From Vespa crabro (lineage: Eukaryota; Arthropoda; Insecta; Hymenoptera; Vespidae): a stretch of 64,000 bases of DNA. The number at the start of each line of letters is the position of its first letter. Within the stretch, counting starts at the first letter, position 1. The notes under the pieces were generated by a model that searched no databases, was not told the origin of the DNA, and worked only from the letters and a program-made list of their open reading frames with translations. This document shows, in pieces, positions 11,660 to 23,871 of this stretch. Where the stretch lies: contig NC_060964.1 in the NCBI RefSeq assembly GCF_910589235.1, positions 5,316,492-5,380,491 of the forward strand. The letters run 5' to 3'. The translations under genes were made by a program, and so were the position numbers.

Positions 11660-12916
11660 ATAGTACCGATAAACAAAGCTTTTCCAATATCTCTTGTCTG
11701 GTCAAAAAGAACGAGCGTAGACTACCTTAATTGCATTATAAAATAATCTAGTTACCTCCTGGCTGCTATCATGTGCGGTACGGTGCTTGCGCTGCTGAAA
11801 GCGTTTTCCAGGATACGTCATTAAATTATTAACTCGTTATCTCCTTAATGCTTACTTTCTGCAGCTTCGCATCGATCCAGTCGTTTACTCACCGCTACTA
11901 GACAAAGTATTCTTCGCTTACAAGAATATCGATCTTACCTTACCGTTTGTTTTTAATTAGAATTTATGCTTTTTTTGGTGGTAAAGAAAAAAAAAAAGAA
12001 AGAAAAAGAAAAAAGAAGAAAAAAAAACACTCAAACTAATTGTTTGTTAAATGTACACCTTATTAACTCGTTTTATTCGTGTAAACAGATATTTTCTCAA
12101 ACTATTCAAATTGTCTTCGAGAAAAAAAAAAAAAAGAAAAGAAGAAAAAAAGAAAAAGGAAAAAAAAAGAAAAGAAAAGAAAGTAAAAATAATCCTACAA
12201 ACTTTGATCGGTTTCAATCGAGTCATCGACTTACTCCCAAGTTGAACTACTAATTAATTCGAGTTACGCGGTAAGGTCGATTACTCTTATAAAGACTTTA
12301 TGGGATGGATACTGTCGAACTAAGTGAAAGAGAGAAAGAGAAAAATATACCCGAGCAAATGAGCAAGCGAGAAAGCTGAACGTCTACCCTAATTGACCAA
12401 TTTTCGTCGCTTAACATCCAATTTATTACTATCTTCAAGATCTTCCGGCGACGCCGAAGTTAGAGTTATCGAGAAAGTGAGGGACAAGGAAGACGGGAAG
12501 AGTCTTCAAGGAAGAGGAGACGAAAACCTCTTTCGAGACTATAATCCGATCGTCCGAGGTCGATATCTCAAGACGTGGTTAGAGTAGAGCTTGCGCCAGT
12601 GTCGGTACTCTTTATAAGAGAGCGAGAGAGACTTGACTGTCGCCTGGACCGCTAATTAAAATGATTTCGAACGTAGTTAATCCTATCCGAAGAGGAAAGA
12701 GGGTCGTACCCGCGATATCGAGCGATTACCTTCGACGTTTCCTCCATAAGACAAGAAGAGAGAGAGAGAGATAGAGAGATGAGTATGGAAGAGGCACTAA
12801 CTAATGGCTCCTCTAATTCTAACTAATCGCACATCCCTTGGCCCAGACACCAGCATATTGACGCTGCACGTTCACTAGATCATCGTATGTTGGTTAGAAA
12901 GAGAAAGACAGAATGT

Positions 12917-12969
<53 letters not shown>

Positions 12970-14986
12970 TTTACACATTCGACACACTGTAGCAACGCAG
13001 CCAGGGTGGTCGATCTTCTTTGCGGAAGCCCCGAGTAATCTTCTTAATTGAACGAGTCCATGACAGGAGCTCTTAGCGAGATGTTTAGGGATTTGTTAGA
13101 AGCGCTTCCGACGATAGAACAGACGCGCCACGAGGATTCTGCTAAGGAGCATGATGTTACATCGTTAATTACGTAATTGCTCGACTTGTGCCGTTTTATT
13201 AAAACAAATGTAAATAAAATCGTTGATTAATAATGACATAAAAAAAATATTATAATAATGTTAATACTCCAATAATATTTTTTTCTTAAAATAAAAAAGA
13301 TAATTATTATTTGTACGTCTATTTACTCATATTTTTCCTTTATGCTTCATTTAATTCTCTTAAAATAATTTCGAGAAATTCAATGAAATATATCAAACAT
13401 CGTACGTATTTTATCAAACGTTAAAATTGAATTTATGTTGTGATAATAAATAACATCGTATAAAAATCATCTATAGACGTTTTCAGACTCGGACGATTCG
13501 AAGTTAAAGGAATAAGAGGATAGGACGTGCTAACACAGACAACGTGGCTCCAGCACTGGGATATTACGTTCGAGAGTGGCGTGCGACCGGCTAAAGGAAT
13601 TGGATGTCGCATAATACCTCCGGACCAGAGAACGTGTGCTAGGGGTGAGAAAGCTAGTTAGAGAGGGACAGAACGGGATGGGGAAAATCGACTTAATCCA
13701 ATTCGATGCGAGTTGTCGCCCACTTGATATCGTATAACAAGGTTGGGACCGTGGAACATTTGAATGCGGGATAAGATTATCGTTAGAACAATTAATTAGA
13801 ATAATCGAGTGGATCGTCACGTAGATACGTATGTACGTGTATGTGTATTATATCCATATACGATCATATACATCCTAATATCATTGAGTTTGTCAAATTA
13901 TTTTCGTTTATCATTTTTCGAACGATAATTTTTTCTATTTATTTTTCTTTTCCTCTTTTTTCTTTCTTTTTTTTTTCTTTTCTCTTTTCTTTTTTCTTTT
14001 TTCTTTTTTCTTTTTTCTTTTTTTTATTACAGATTTAAGATACCTCTTCGACTTCGACATTCGAGTTTATTGCAGAGAATGTAACGTAATAGTATAGAAT
14101 GTTCGAAGCGAAACACAAACTTTCATTAAGTCACCGATGTCGAATAAGTTCTGGACACTAAATTGCACAAGGAAGTAATGTTGCCATTGTTGTTATCGAA
14201 ACATAGAAGAAGTTTTCTACTCGAAGTCGATAGTTCCGAAGTGGCAACTATCGGAAAAATTTGTTCAGAACTTTCTTAGAGATTATCGTATCAAAGATGT
14301 TTTTCCGTATCGGCAATGTTGAAATTAATTAATCAAAAAAATCTAAATCTATGAAAGTATAATTATATAACTTCGAATAGAATCATTATTGACAGTATCG
14401 TATAGGTAACGTGATCGAAAATAAATAATAATTTATTATTATTATCATATGATATATCGATTATCTTTTACAATGCATAGAATGATTTAATCGTTTTATC
14501 ATTATGTTTTCTTTTTTTTTCTAATCTGTCGCGTTAGAACACATTCTCTTTTATTTTCCTTATTATCGGTTTTTTTTTCTTTCTTTTCTCTTTTTTTTTC
14601 CTTTTTTTTTTTCTTTCTTCCTTTCTTTAAACCGATTGCAGGTAGTGTTGATGAAAAAGAAAGAAGAAAGTTGTTACGTGAAACGTGGGGAAGAAGAAAA
14701 AAAAAAAAAAAAAAGAAAAGAGAAGGAGAAAGAGGTAAAAGGAGAAGAAGCAGGAGAAGAAGAGACTGTGAAATTTCATTTCGCTAAGCTGGATCCGCCG
14801 CGGAAGAGATTTTCCATTTCCCCTCCTTACCTCCGTCCCTTTTGCTGAAGCTGACTGAAACGTATTAGGATAATTTTTATCAATTCGTTTCCCTCATAAA
14901 TTTAACTCGTTCGACGTCTTCGAGAGAAACGAAACGATTCGAAGAACACGGAAGGATTGTAGGAAGAACAGAAGGTGGATTGAGAA
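11658..14986. other. Non-coding segment with two complex islands
   Basis: Purine tracts at 11985-12030 and 12121-12186 and a (GA)n at 12921-12967. Complex, CpG-rich islands at 12380-12900, 12980-13200 (includes the palindrome AATTACGTAATT) and 13500-13830 look like candidate conserved non-coding DNA. T-rich tracts lie at 13929-14031 (ending in an ATTACAG acceptor-like word) and 14512-14629. No gene identified. Confidence 0.55.
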
Positions 14987-15031
14987 GGGGGGTAAGGGGG
15001 GAGGGGGAGGGGGGAGGGGGGAGGGGGGGGG
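14987..15031 (+). repeat. G-tract cluster, strong quadruplex candidate
   Basis: Six G-runs of 6, 6, 5, 6, 6 and 9 bases, separated by single A bases except for one TAA. This far exceeds the usual four-run G3 rule for an intramolecular G-quadruplex on the + strand. It stands out because such G-runs are otherwise rare in the window. Confidence 0.9.
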
Positions 15032-15460
15032 CAAATGGAGACTTAGAAAGTAGTTTACGAGGCACGTTTTATCGTCTAATAATTGCTCATGCGATATTAA
15101 ATATATAACTTCGATTTATTTCATGAACATATTCGATCTATTCTCGCGTAATCTTTCTCTGGATGTTCCTGGGAAACGATAATGGTATTCCCGCTAATAA
15201 AAGAATAATAGAGTCGTCCCCGTCGTTCTTGTCATTTCCTCGTCGCAATATCAAAACCGCTAATGACGAAATCGTGTCGGCACCACAACGGTCGACTTAC
15301 AAAAATAAAGACCGAGAAAGAATCAACTTTATATAAAAATCATATCTTTTGCCCTCGAGCGAGATCTCGTCGATCGGAGGGACAAAAACAAAACAAAACA
15401 AAAAAAAAAAGAACAAAAAAAAAGAAACAAAAAGAATGAACGTTCATCCTCTTTTTCTCT

Positions 15461-15491
<31 letters not shown>

Positions 15492-16966
15492 AAAAAAACT
15501 AAAAAAAAAAGATGGCCAGGCAAGATCAAGCGATACGAGAAAATACGCTCGTATGCATTCTCGATATTTCGTCGGTCGAAGAACACGAAAGATGGCAAAC
15601 GATGAACACGAGAACGATGTTACGAGAAAGTGATGCTCTACCTCGTCGAACATCGATACGTGAAACGTGCATGAGTGGAAGGTCCCGTCGACGAACGGTC
15701 TGCGAGGGCCGAACCACCTGAAATCGAATATGAGGGCTGAGAGGACAAACTGAGGATGATTCGATGCATGCTTGTACGTTAGAAAAGGCTTCCTCCATTC
15801 CTTCCTTCAAAGCCCTATCTCGACTTTCTAATGTCGTTAACATTCGAATCTCTTTACGATTAGTTTCGTGTATTTTCCTGATGAACTCGATGTTTACGAT
15901 CTAATTAAGAATTAGACACACAGTTCAATAGAATCGTAAAATGTATACCGTTATTAATTATAATCACACTATGATCGGAAAGAATCGCCAAACGAACGTA
16001 AAATAATTGAAAGAAGCTTTTTAACGCTTGAACGAATCATTTATATATGCTTGAACATGAATGTCTAAAATATTATGATCAAACGAAATACGAGTTATAG
16101 AAAATCAATGTATATAATTAAAATTATGCAAATTTTAAAAGAAATTTTTAATTTTAAATTAATTTAATATCAAATTAATTCTTCTTTTCGTGATGAAATA
16201 ATGTCGATTGAACGAAAATAAACAGCACAAGTATCCATTTTGTTAGATCTTTACAAATTGTTCTTACTACTTCCATCGTACAATTCACGAGCAATAATTA
16301 TCTTGATGCCGGTCTGTACGTAGACGTATCGACGATAAATTTAAATTTACAACTACGTAAATAGACCCTCGTTAGATTACTTCTTGGAAAAGAAAAAATA
16401 GAGGCCATTGAGAAAAACCGAAGACGCGTAAATCCTCCCGCTGTCTCGCGTTTTCTCGTTAAGCGTAACGACCGAAGAATAGCAAAAGGACGAGGCCTCT
16501 GTTTGTTCGATAAAAGGAGCGTAGGAGGAAAAGGTAGAAGAGGAGAAGTGTAGAAGATTGAGGTGATATCTGAGCCTTCTTGCGTCTCTAAGAAGTAGAG
16601 TCGCGGCCAATCGGCAGCTCGAGCTAAGAGGAGTCACGGCTCTCATTACGTTCGCGGTCTAAAGAAAAGAGTCTCCTTTTTCTTCTCAGCCAGCTAGTTT
16701 TAACTGCCGTACACGTAGAAAACGCGCGTTGTTGATGATGCTGATGGTGATGGTAGTCGAGGATAGTAGCTCGCGCGTACGCGAGGTAGGAGGATAGTCT
16801 TCACTTAAGGTAGACTGCCTGAAGAAGCAGTTCCGCCACCCCTTTCACCTCCTACTTGCCTCTTCTTCACAATGCAACGCCAGTGCAACGATATATACAG
16901 AGTTGCACGAAACGCCAGGGCTGCCATCTAGTCATCCAACCTGCCCGCCAACCAGCTAGCAAACCA

Positions 16967-16967
<1 letters not shown>
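15032..16967. other. Non-coding segment
   Basis: A-rich tract at 15385-15510 with C, G and CT interruptions; 15510-15850 is complex CpG-containing DNA; 15850-16340 is A+T-rich; 16380-16870 becomes more G+C-rich and holds GATGATGCTGATGGTGATGG and CGCGCGT words. No gene identified. Confidence 0.55.
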
Positions 16968-17004
<37 letters not shown>

Positions 17005-17057
17005 CAGCCAGCCAGCCAGCCTGCCAGCCAGCCAGCCAGCCATCCAAGCAGCCAGCC
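16968..17057. repeat. Compound (AAGC)n-(CAGC)n tetranucleotide repeat
   Basis: Tandem AAGC units give way at about 17003 to CAGC/CAGCC units with CTGCC and CATCC interruptions. The sharp switch between two related units suggests a point-mutated unit that later expanded. Confidence 0.95.
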
Positions 17058-17339
17058 TAACCATCCCCGCCGTCTGTCTAGACACCCTCCTACTCTACTG
17101 CACCCTCCGAACTCACACCCCTATACACCATTGCATCGCAGCTACCACCACTACTACCACAACCAGCATCGCTCGCTCCACACTTTCGATCCTTTGACAC
17201 TGCACCGAGCATTTCTCTGAGTGTTGGTGCACCTTCCGTACGCAAGAGTGCATCGCCGAATGCACCTACGTGTACGATACCACCACGAATAGCAGTGTAC
17301 TCATCACGCTCGTCGTGCGAGCAGGAAGCAATGCGGGAT
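17058..17339. other. G+C-rich complex stretch between repeats
   Basis: About 280 bases of non-repetitive sequence, more G+C-rich than the surroundings and rich in GTGCA/TGCAC words (for example GAGTGCATCGCCGAATGCAC). It could be a promoter-like or conserved region. No start site or gene can be assigned. Confidence 0.4.
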
Positions 17340-17381
17340 AAAGGGAGAAAGAGAGAAGGAATGAGGGAAAGAGGAAGAGGA

Positions 17382-17428
<47 letters not shown>
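17340..17428. repeat. Purine tract with (GA)n
   Basis: GGGAGAAAG-type purine DNA from 17340, ending in about 15 clean GA units at 17399-17428. Confidence 0.95.
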
Positions 17429-17431
<3 letters not shown>

Positions 17432-18094
17432 TACACACACATCAGGCGTTGCCGCATCGCGCATCGTAAGTTGCACGTACGACCGGCATGGAAAGTGAGA
17501 GGATAGATGAGAAGGAGGACCCTTTCGTACCGTTGGTACGTATTGCAGACAAACGAGTGCGAGCGAGACAGTCACCCTTCCTCGTCCTTTCTCGGTCTCA
17601 CCAGACCACGCCTTCTCGACCTACCGTTGCAACGTTCCCTATACTCCCTCTTCGTACCTTCTCCTCGCTCTCCTCAATCCCACCTATACCCGACTCTCCT
17701 CTATCCTTCCCCCGTGGGACTTCATTTCCGCAGCGAGTCGATGGAAATTTAGTGGATGCATTTTAACGCAATTCGTGATATCTACCTCTGTTCCTCCTCA
17801 TGAAATTCTATCAAATTTATTACACCGGCTTTTAAATAACAACGAAGTTTTATCTTTAGCCACTTAATTAGATTCTCACGAATTTCTAATAAACTTTCAA
17901 AGGATTTTCCTTAGGGAACATATCTAATGTTATAGTGTTAAATAACCATAAGATTCATCGTAAAATAGAGCCGGGTCGACGGAGAGATTACTTTGCCCTT
18001 TTTTCCACGGCATGTTGTCGCTTCATTCTCTGGAATCCTCTGTCTAAGGTAGCTCTATCTTTCGTAAAATGTATACTTTGTTCGAAGACGAAAG
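17429..18094. other. Pyrimidine-rich then A+T-rich non-coding segment
   Basis: 17560-17740 is C+T-rich without a simple repeat unit; 17760-18060 is A+T-rich. Open frames here are by-products of base composition. No gene identified. Confidence 0.55.
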
Positions 18095-18125
18095 GACGAT
18101 GACGACGACGGTGACAACGACAACA

Positions 18126-18156
<31 letters not shown>

Positions 18157-18160
18157 TGAC
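18095..18160. repeat. (GAC)n trinucleotide repeat, imperfect
   Basis: GAC units with GAT, GGT and AAC interruptions, then about ten clean GAC units near 18130-18157. No supported coding frame spans it. Confidence 0.93.
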
Positions 18161-18419
18161 TATGGTGAGATTGGGGTTCGAAGAGACTGAAGCATAGGTG
18201 AATGTTGGGTAGGGTGCGAAGCGACAGACGCCTATTTGAAAACTGTCGCTAAGGGGTAGTAAGTCCGTAAGGGTGTAACTACTAGGAAGAAGGGTGCTGT
18301 GAGGGTAGAGCGAACCTGGCTTCTAGCCTGTTAGGGCTGCATCATTATTGAAGGAACTTCTCCTTCGCCTTGTCATCTTGTGATCTCGATCTTTTCTTTC
18401 CCCTAGCTGTTGTATTGTA

Positions 18420-18420
<1 letters not shown>
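18161..18420. other. Complex stretch, moderately G+C-rich
   Basis: Non-repetitive DNA with GGGTAG, AAGGGTG and TAGTAAGTC words. It may be conserved non-coding DNA. No gene assigned. Confidence 0.4.
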
Positions 18421-18461
<41 letters not shown>

Positions 18462-18516
18462 GTACATACATATTATATACCTAGATGATCCATAAATAAT
18501 ACCTGCATGCCTTTGT

Positions 18517-18565
<49 letters not shown>
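18421..18565. repeat. Two (TA)n arrays
   Basis: (TA)n at 18421-18457 and again at 18520-18565, separated by about 60 bases of ordinary sequence. Confidence 0.96.
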
Positions 18566-18566
<1 letters not shown>

Positions 18567-20039
18567 GAAATTCTCTCTAGAAAGTTATAAAATTCTTCTC
18601 CATACTCCTGCAATCCCGTACATTGTTAATTTTCTCTGGAAGCGTAAGATAAGTCATTGCTATGTACATATGCAAGAGCGATACAAGAAGAAGGAAACGT
18701 GATCTTCGAAAATGCCTTAAGTTCCATATAATTTTCAACGTTTTCGACAGTTCGTAACATGCGCTACTCAAAGTAACGTGACTTGATTTTGCAACTAACG
18801 CCGTGATTTTGATCGTAAAGGTGAAAGCAAGTTTCCTCCAGAATTATCAGAACTATGCGAAGTTTTGTTTCGAAAAGATGTTAAAATTAAATCGATAAAA
18901 CTTTTTAAGCAAAATAACTTCGTAATGTTTGAAGCAAATATCTTATGAAAGGAAATGAATTGTAATGTGAAATAACTTATGTTTTTGCTTCGTTCGTTCT
19001 CACATTCTATAATTCACATTTCGTAGAACGAAAATTTCTTCACCTTAGATCTCTCTTTTTCTCACTCTTTCTCGATTTTACGTTAACCTTTACCACACTA
19101 TCACAATCTCTCTTGCACGTCCAGCATTTTTGTGAAAAGCATTTCGTTCTCGCCCTCAACGGTGCAATCGTCCAAATGCTGACGCAGCCGGAAAGCTCTG
19201 GAGATCGCTCGACTAAACCGCCAGGCTACCAAAAACTCCACGGTTACGTAGCCACGTCTATTGCACTCGAAATCGAAAAGTTTCAAAATTAAGCGATCTC
19301 ATTAACGATTCTTATAATCGTCGTAGATTTTTAATCATAAACTTTACAAGTATCTTTTATTTTTTTGTACGACAGATTTTTCGAAAGAAGGGAAAAGAAT
19401 AAAAAAAGAAATAATAATTCTGTTAAAATAATGACGAAGGTACTTGTCGAACAGAAAAAAAAAAAAAACCCAATCGGAAATGAAAACGAAGCAGCGAATA
19501 TAGGATATTTCGTTTTCTCGATAATAAACGAACTCGTTCGAGCAGTCATTTCCGACCGGGCGCATTTTCAGCAGATAACTAGCATCATTTCGGAATCTAC
19601 GTCGTTAATTTAGCACGAATGAAATGTTAAATTATGGTAATGAAACGATTTTGAAGACCTACGATGGTGTTAAATATCGGTAAGGACGGAAAGCCAAAAT
19701 TTTCATTCTCGCTTCTTGATAAATGGTGATTATGATACTTTCCGTTAACCGTGAAATCCATTATGAACTTCTCAGGACGTTATTCTATTTCAGTCTCGAA
19801 ATGAGAGTTATAATTGAAAGGAAGAAAAATCCTAACCAATTGACCGAGTTCCGAGTTCGAAGAAGATCGAACGAAGAGAAGGAAAGGAAATTAAATCGGA
19901 AAAAAAAAATGAAGTTATCCTTACGCTGATTTAGTATCTATTTATCTAGATAAATACGTTTTGGTAAATGTTTACTTAACAAAACAATGTTGCAAGATTC
20001 CAATAAAAAAAAAACATCCTTTCTGTAGATGAAAGGAGC
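18566..20039. other. A+T-rich non-coding segment
   Basis: Mostly A+T-rich. 19100-19270 is a more complex stretch with an open frame on the minus strand of about 66 codons but no ATG near its start. No gene identified. Confidence 0.55.
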
Positions 20040-20340
20040 CTGTAACGAGGAATAGTCTCGGGCGTGTTTTACGTAGCGAGCGGGCGATTCGGTGCGGTCC
20101 GGCGCGGTGGCTTTCAAATTACGCAGCCACTTAAATCTTGGAAATTTATTGCCCGAAGCGAATCACGTGAGGTTGTATCGATACGGTTAGTAGCTCGGCG
20201 TGTCGGCGTTTTAGTGGGTAGAGAGGAAGGAACGAGAGCCCACCACCGTACCGGCTATCGTTCGTCCGTTTAACGTTTACACCGTGAATTACCTAATCTA
20301 CTTTATGGAGCGGCGCCGTGACCGGGACCGATAAGTGCGG
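20040..20340. promoter_or_regulatory. CpG- and G+C-rich island with a DRE-like word
   Basis: By eye G+C is just above one half, well above the window, with many CG dinucleotides and no simple repeat. It contains an E-box CACGTG near 20164, TATCGATA at 20176-20183 (the DREF element known from insect housekeeping promoters) and TTTATTGCC and CCACTTAA words. A promoter or enhancer is plausible. No transcript or start site can be shown from sequence. Confidence 0.35.
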
Positions 20341-20505
20341 CCCTCCCGACGCTAGATTTTCCTATGAGTTATAGCTAAGCGTGCGTAAAACGTTATCGCG
20401 ACTATAATTAGAGCGTCGCTTTGCTCGAAGAGTAAATCAGTCGTAAATCAGTAGTTCCCTTCGTCTTTCCCTATCCTCTCCTTTCGTCGTTACCTTTCAC
20501 GAAGT

Positions 20506-20651
20506 TAGCAAGCAAGGAAGGAGAGAAGAAAGGAAGGAGAAAAAAGAAAGGAAGGAAGGAAGGAAGGAGGAATGAAGAAGAAATAAAGGAAGGAATGATG
20601 GAAGGAAGGAAGGAAGGAAGGAAGGAAGGAAGGAAGGAAGGAAGGAAGGAA
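20506..20651. repeat. (GGAA)n tetranucleotide repeat
   Basis: Degenerate GGAA/GAAA units with a clean (GGAA)12 core at about 20604-20651. The complementary (TTCC)n unit recurs at 23812 and 30872. Confidence 0.95.
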
Positions 20652-21173
20652 AGGTCCTTTACCAGAAGACCAAGACGCACTAGTAAACCTGGTAATTACG
20701 TTATCTACGTCTAACGCGTCGTTAACAAATTACACCTTTTCCGTATGATAAAACCATTGAAATATTACCACGATACCAAATCGTCCCTTAAGTACTGCCT
20801 ACCGTATAGCTATCGCTTTTACTTTGCGATTAACCGATCGAAATTATTACGGTTTTCATCATGGAAAATAACAGCAAATGTTCGTCAAGATAAAACGAAC
20901 TTTAGATCGATGATCTTACTTCCCTTTGCCTCGAGAGAATTTCTTAAACTTTCCACGGCTCACGCTATTTTTCGCAACGTACCGAAAGAAAGAAATTCTC
21001 TCTCTCTCTCTTCTTCTTCTTTTTCTTCTCTTTTTGCTTTCTCTTTCTTTTGCCCTCTCTTTCTTGGAAAGAGAGCCCCGAGCGCCTAATCTCTAAGTGG
21101 CGTCATTTATCTGAAGAAACGACCTCGTAGGTACATACGCGGACGCGTGCAACGTCTTTCCGTTCTCCGACCA

Positions 21174-21211
<38 letters not shown>

Positions 21212-21976
21212 CTGTTTTCCCCTTCTCTTTCTTCTTCTTTGTGTGAGTGAACGTGAAGAGGAACACGAACGTATACGAGACGAAGGTGAAGTGGATACCC
21301 AGTCTCGTCGACTTCGCGAGATCGTAGTTCCCAAGAGAATCTAAAAAAATATACGTTTCGTCTACGAGATGTTCAAACTAAACTGAAGTAAAAACCATTA
21401 GACTAACAAACTTTCGTTCTTCTCTTCCATCATCCTTTAATAACGTAAAAAAAAGAAAAAAAAAAAAAAAAAAAAGAAAAAAAGGGAAAAAAAAAGATTA
21501 ACGTTATAAGCGTTATCAAAAATCAATAATAACATGCTATTCTTCCGATACATCATCGACGATTCCATCTGTTTCCGTAGACACGAAGGAGATCTACTTC
21601 TTTTCCTTGAAAAGTTATACCCATTTCTTACATTATAGCAAGTTAAAAGCTCTGTCACTGCGAACATCTATCATCTTAAAAGGAATTTTTCTTGGAGGTA
21701 TCGGCCCCTCTATTCTCCCTTTTAAAAGTGCACAAGTGTAAAAAAGAAAGGGCGCATAGGTAGGTGGGGAAGGGGGAAAAAAAGAAGTGTAAAGAAAAAA
21801 AAAGAAAAAAAAAAAAGAAAGAAGAAGACGAAAAAAAAAGGACAAAAAAGTGTTGGAAGAGGTGAGGAGGAAAGAAAAGAAAAAAGAAAGAAGAAGAAGA
21901 AAAAAAAAAGAAAAAAAAAGGAAAAGAAAAAGAAGAAGAAACAAGAGGATAGGCAAGGAACGAGAAGCCGATCCTA
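20652..21976. other. Non-coding segment with purine and pyrimidine tracts
   Basis: (CT)n at 21181-21208, A-rich tracts at 21448-21496 and 21778-21945, otherwise ordinary A+T-rich DNA with a CpG-containing stretch at 21100-21340. No gene identified. Confidence 0.55.
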
Positions 21977-22140
21977 ATGGCGGTAGCATCGTCCTGTCGC
22001 CTGAGAATCCGTGTACGGCTCCTTGAACAGAAGGGCCCCTGTGGCCTTCCTGAAATCCTTAGTAGCGTACCGAAGGTGAGATGCCGAGGAAACCCGAGGC
22101 GTTATCCGAACGTTACCTAGCCACGGCTGGTGATCCAAAG
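21977..22140. other. G+C-rich complex stretch with donor-like word
   Basis: About 160 bases of non-repetitive, G+C-rich sequence. On the + strand a 47-codon ATG frame begins at about 21977, and AAG|GTGAGA falls inside it at 22075-22076. The ATG context is weak (C at -3). A candidate first exon is possible but not supported well enough to call as CDS. Confidence 0.25.
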
Positions 22141-22553
22141 TGAAACCTTATCCGTTTGCTCTCTTAAGAAATTCCCTTCTACCTCTCTCCATCTCTCGCG
22201 CTTCTGTTCCACATCGTAGTGCGGAAAGAAGAATAGCTTGCAACGACCATGGAACAACGAGAGAAAAAGAGAAAGAGAGAGAGAAAGAGAGAAGAGTATT
22301 TCTTGGACGATATCGTGCTACGCCTTAAGACTATGAAGGTGAGCGAGTTGCAGGAGGGAGTCTGCCAGATATTCACGCGTCATAAAGCAGCGGAACAGCC
22401 GCCTCGGCTTCGTACTTTTGCAGCCAGCGCGAATACCCATGCCTTCCTTTTCTTTCCATCACCATCCTCCCAATCCTCTTATCCAAAGCATATCGTAATG
22501 GCCATTGGAAGAATACGAGAGTGAAAAATGTATTCTCTCTCTATATCTCCCTT

Positions 22554-22591
<38 letters not shown>

Positions 22592-23811
22592 CCAAGCTAG
22601 AAGTCTATCGTGCTCGATTTACTCGTGACTTTTGCTTCCGAAAATTTTCTTATCCTACATCTGGTATAGAAGCGAAAGGATTCGTGTTGGTTTGAAGAGA
22701 GTCGTCTGGAGTAAAAGGTAAACGGAATTTCTACTAAACGAGGCTGCGTTTCTATTCGTAGTCGTACATTGATATCTACCACTTCAGACGTGTTTCACGA
22801 ACCAATCGGAATAAGTGATACGCAGTGGGGTCTTCCAGTAGATGAGTGTATGAAACTCTCTCACCCTTTCCCCTATCCTTCTCCTCATTCTCTTTCCCCT
22901 CCTGGTCTCGACGCAACTCCAGACTCGACGCAACTCGTACGATCGACACCATCTGGGCATCGGGGCGGATGGGTACAGGTTATAGAGAGGAACACGTATG
23001 GGGTGTGCAAGCGAGCAAGGGAGTCCCGTGTTACCAGGTTGTTGTGGCGTGTTCCTACAACAGCCATCGCGTTATCAGATCGAAATCGCGTTCCCAAGGG
23101 GTCTGCTACATCACGAAAAGCCTACCTCCCACATACACTTTGGAACATTGGCTTCAGACGACGTTTCTCGTTTCTAAAGAAGATATAATAAACGAGTCGC
23201 TTTTGTTGAAATTACTTCCAAAGACGAACAGACGAACAAAGAAAAAGAAAGAAAGAGTGAGAGAGAGAGAGAGAGAGATGAATCAAATATGCTTTCAGAA
23301 ACTAAAAGCTAATCGACATTTTGTTTCCTATCTATCCACGTACCATAGAAAAATTACATCGAGTCGAAAAATAAAGTCCTTAAAAAATCCACGCGACATA
23401 TACGAGAACGAGGAGAAAAGATAAATCCGAGAAGGATATTCGAGTTTCTTATTTTCCTTACGTTCGCTTTCATGAAATCTGTATTAGCGTATATTAAAGG
23501 TTTCTACGGAATATGATCGTTTTCAAAGCTTTGGAATATTCGATGAAAAAAAATGATTGCATCGAAACATCTTCGATATTGGTTTGCTTCCGTTAAAACA
23601 TCAACTCTCGTGTAGGGAAAAGGGTGAGAGAAACCGAACTGGAGACTTTTACTCTTGCGCATAGAAACGTCCCGATACTTTGTGACTTAGCGTTACCCTC
23701 CTACGAGAAGTTTGCCAAAGGCGATGTTATCGGATTTCGATCGTTCTCGGCAACCATTTACCGCCGTACGAAGGAAGAATGAACACAGTACGTTCCTTCT
23801 TACGTCGATCT
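22141..23811. other. Non-coding segment
   Basis: Contains an ATG frame at 22249 that is mostly an Arg-Glu-Lys run from GA-rich DNA, (CT)n at 22557-22588, a complex stretch at 22770-23170 and a short GA array at 23256-23278. No gene identified. Confidence 0.55.
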
Positions 23812-23871
23812 TTCCTTCCTTCCTTCCTTCCTTCCTTCCTTCCTTCCTTCCTTCCTTTCTTTCCTTCCTTC
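23812..23871. repeat. (TTCC)n tetranucleotide repeat
   Basis: About fourteen TTCC units with one TTTC variant near the end. Confidence 0.96.

Noticed and set aside
14033..14100. ATTACAG acceptor-like word after a 90-base T-rich tract
   Set aside because: Open frames behind it are short (under 25 codons) with no donor; T-rich tracts followed by AG are frequent here.
19101..19286. Minus-strand frame of about 60 codons with plausible composition
   Set aside because: Starts at TTG, with no ATG near its beginning and no acceptor at its upstream edge.
22846..23424. 192-codon + strand frame
   Set aside because: It overlaps another long + strand frame and ends in a GA-derived run; no motif is recognised.
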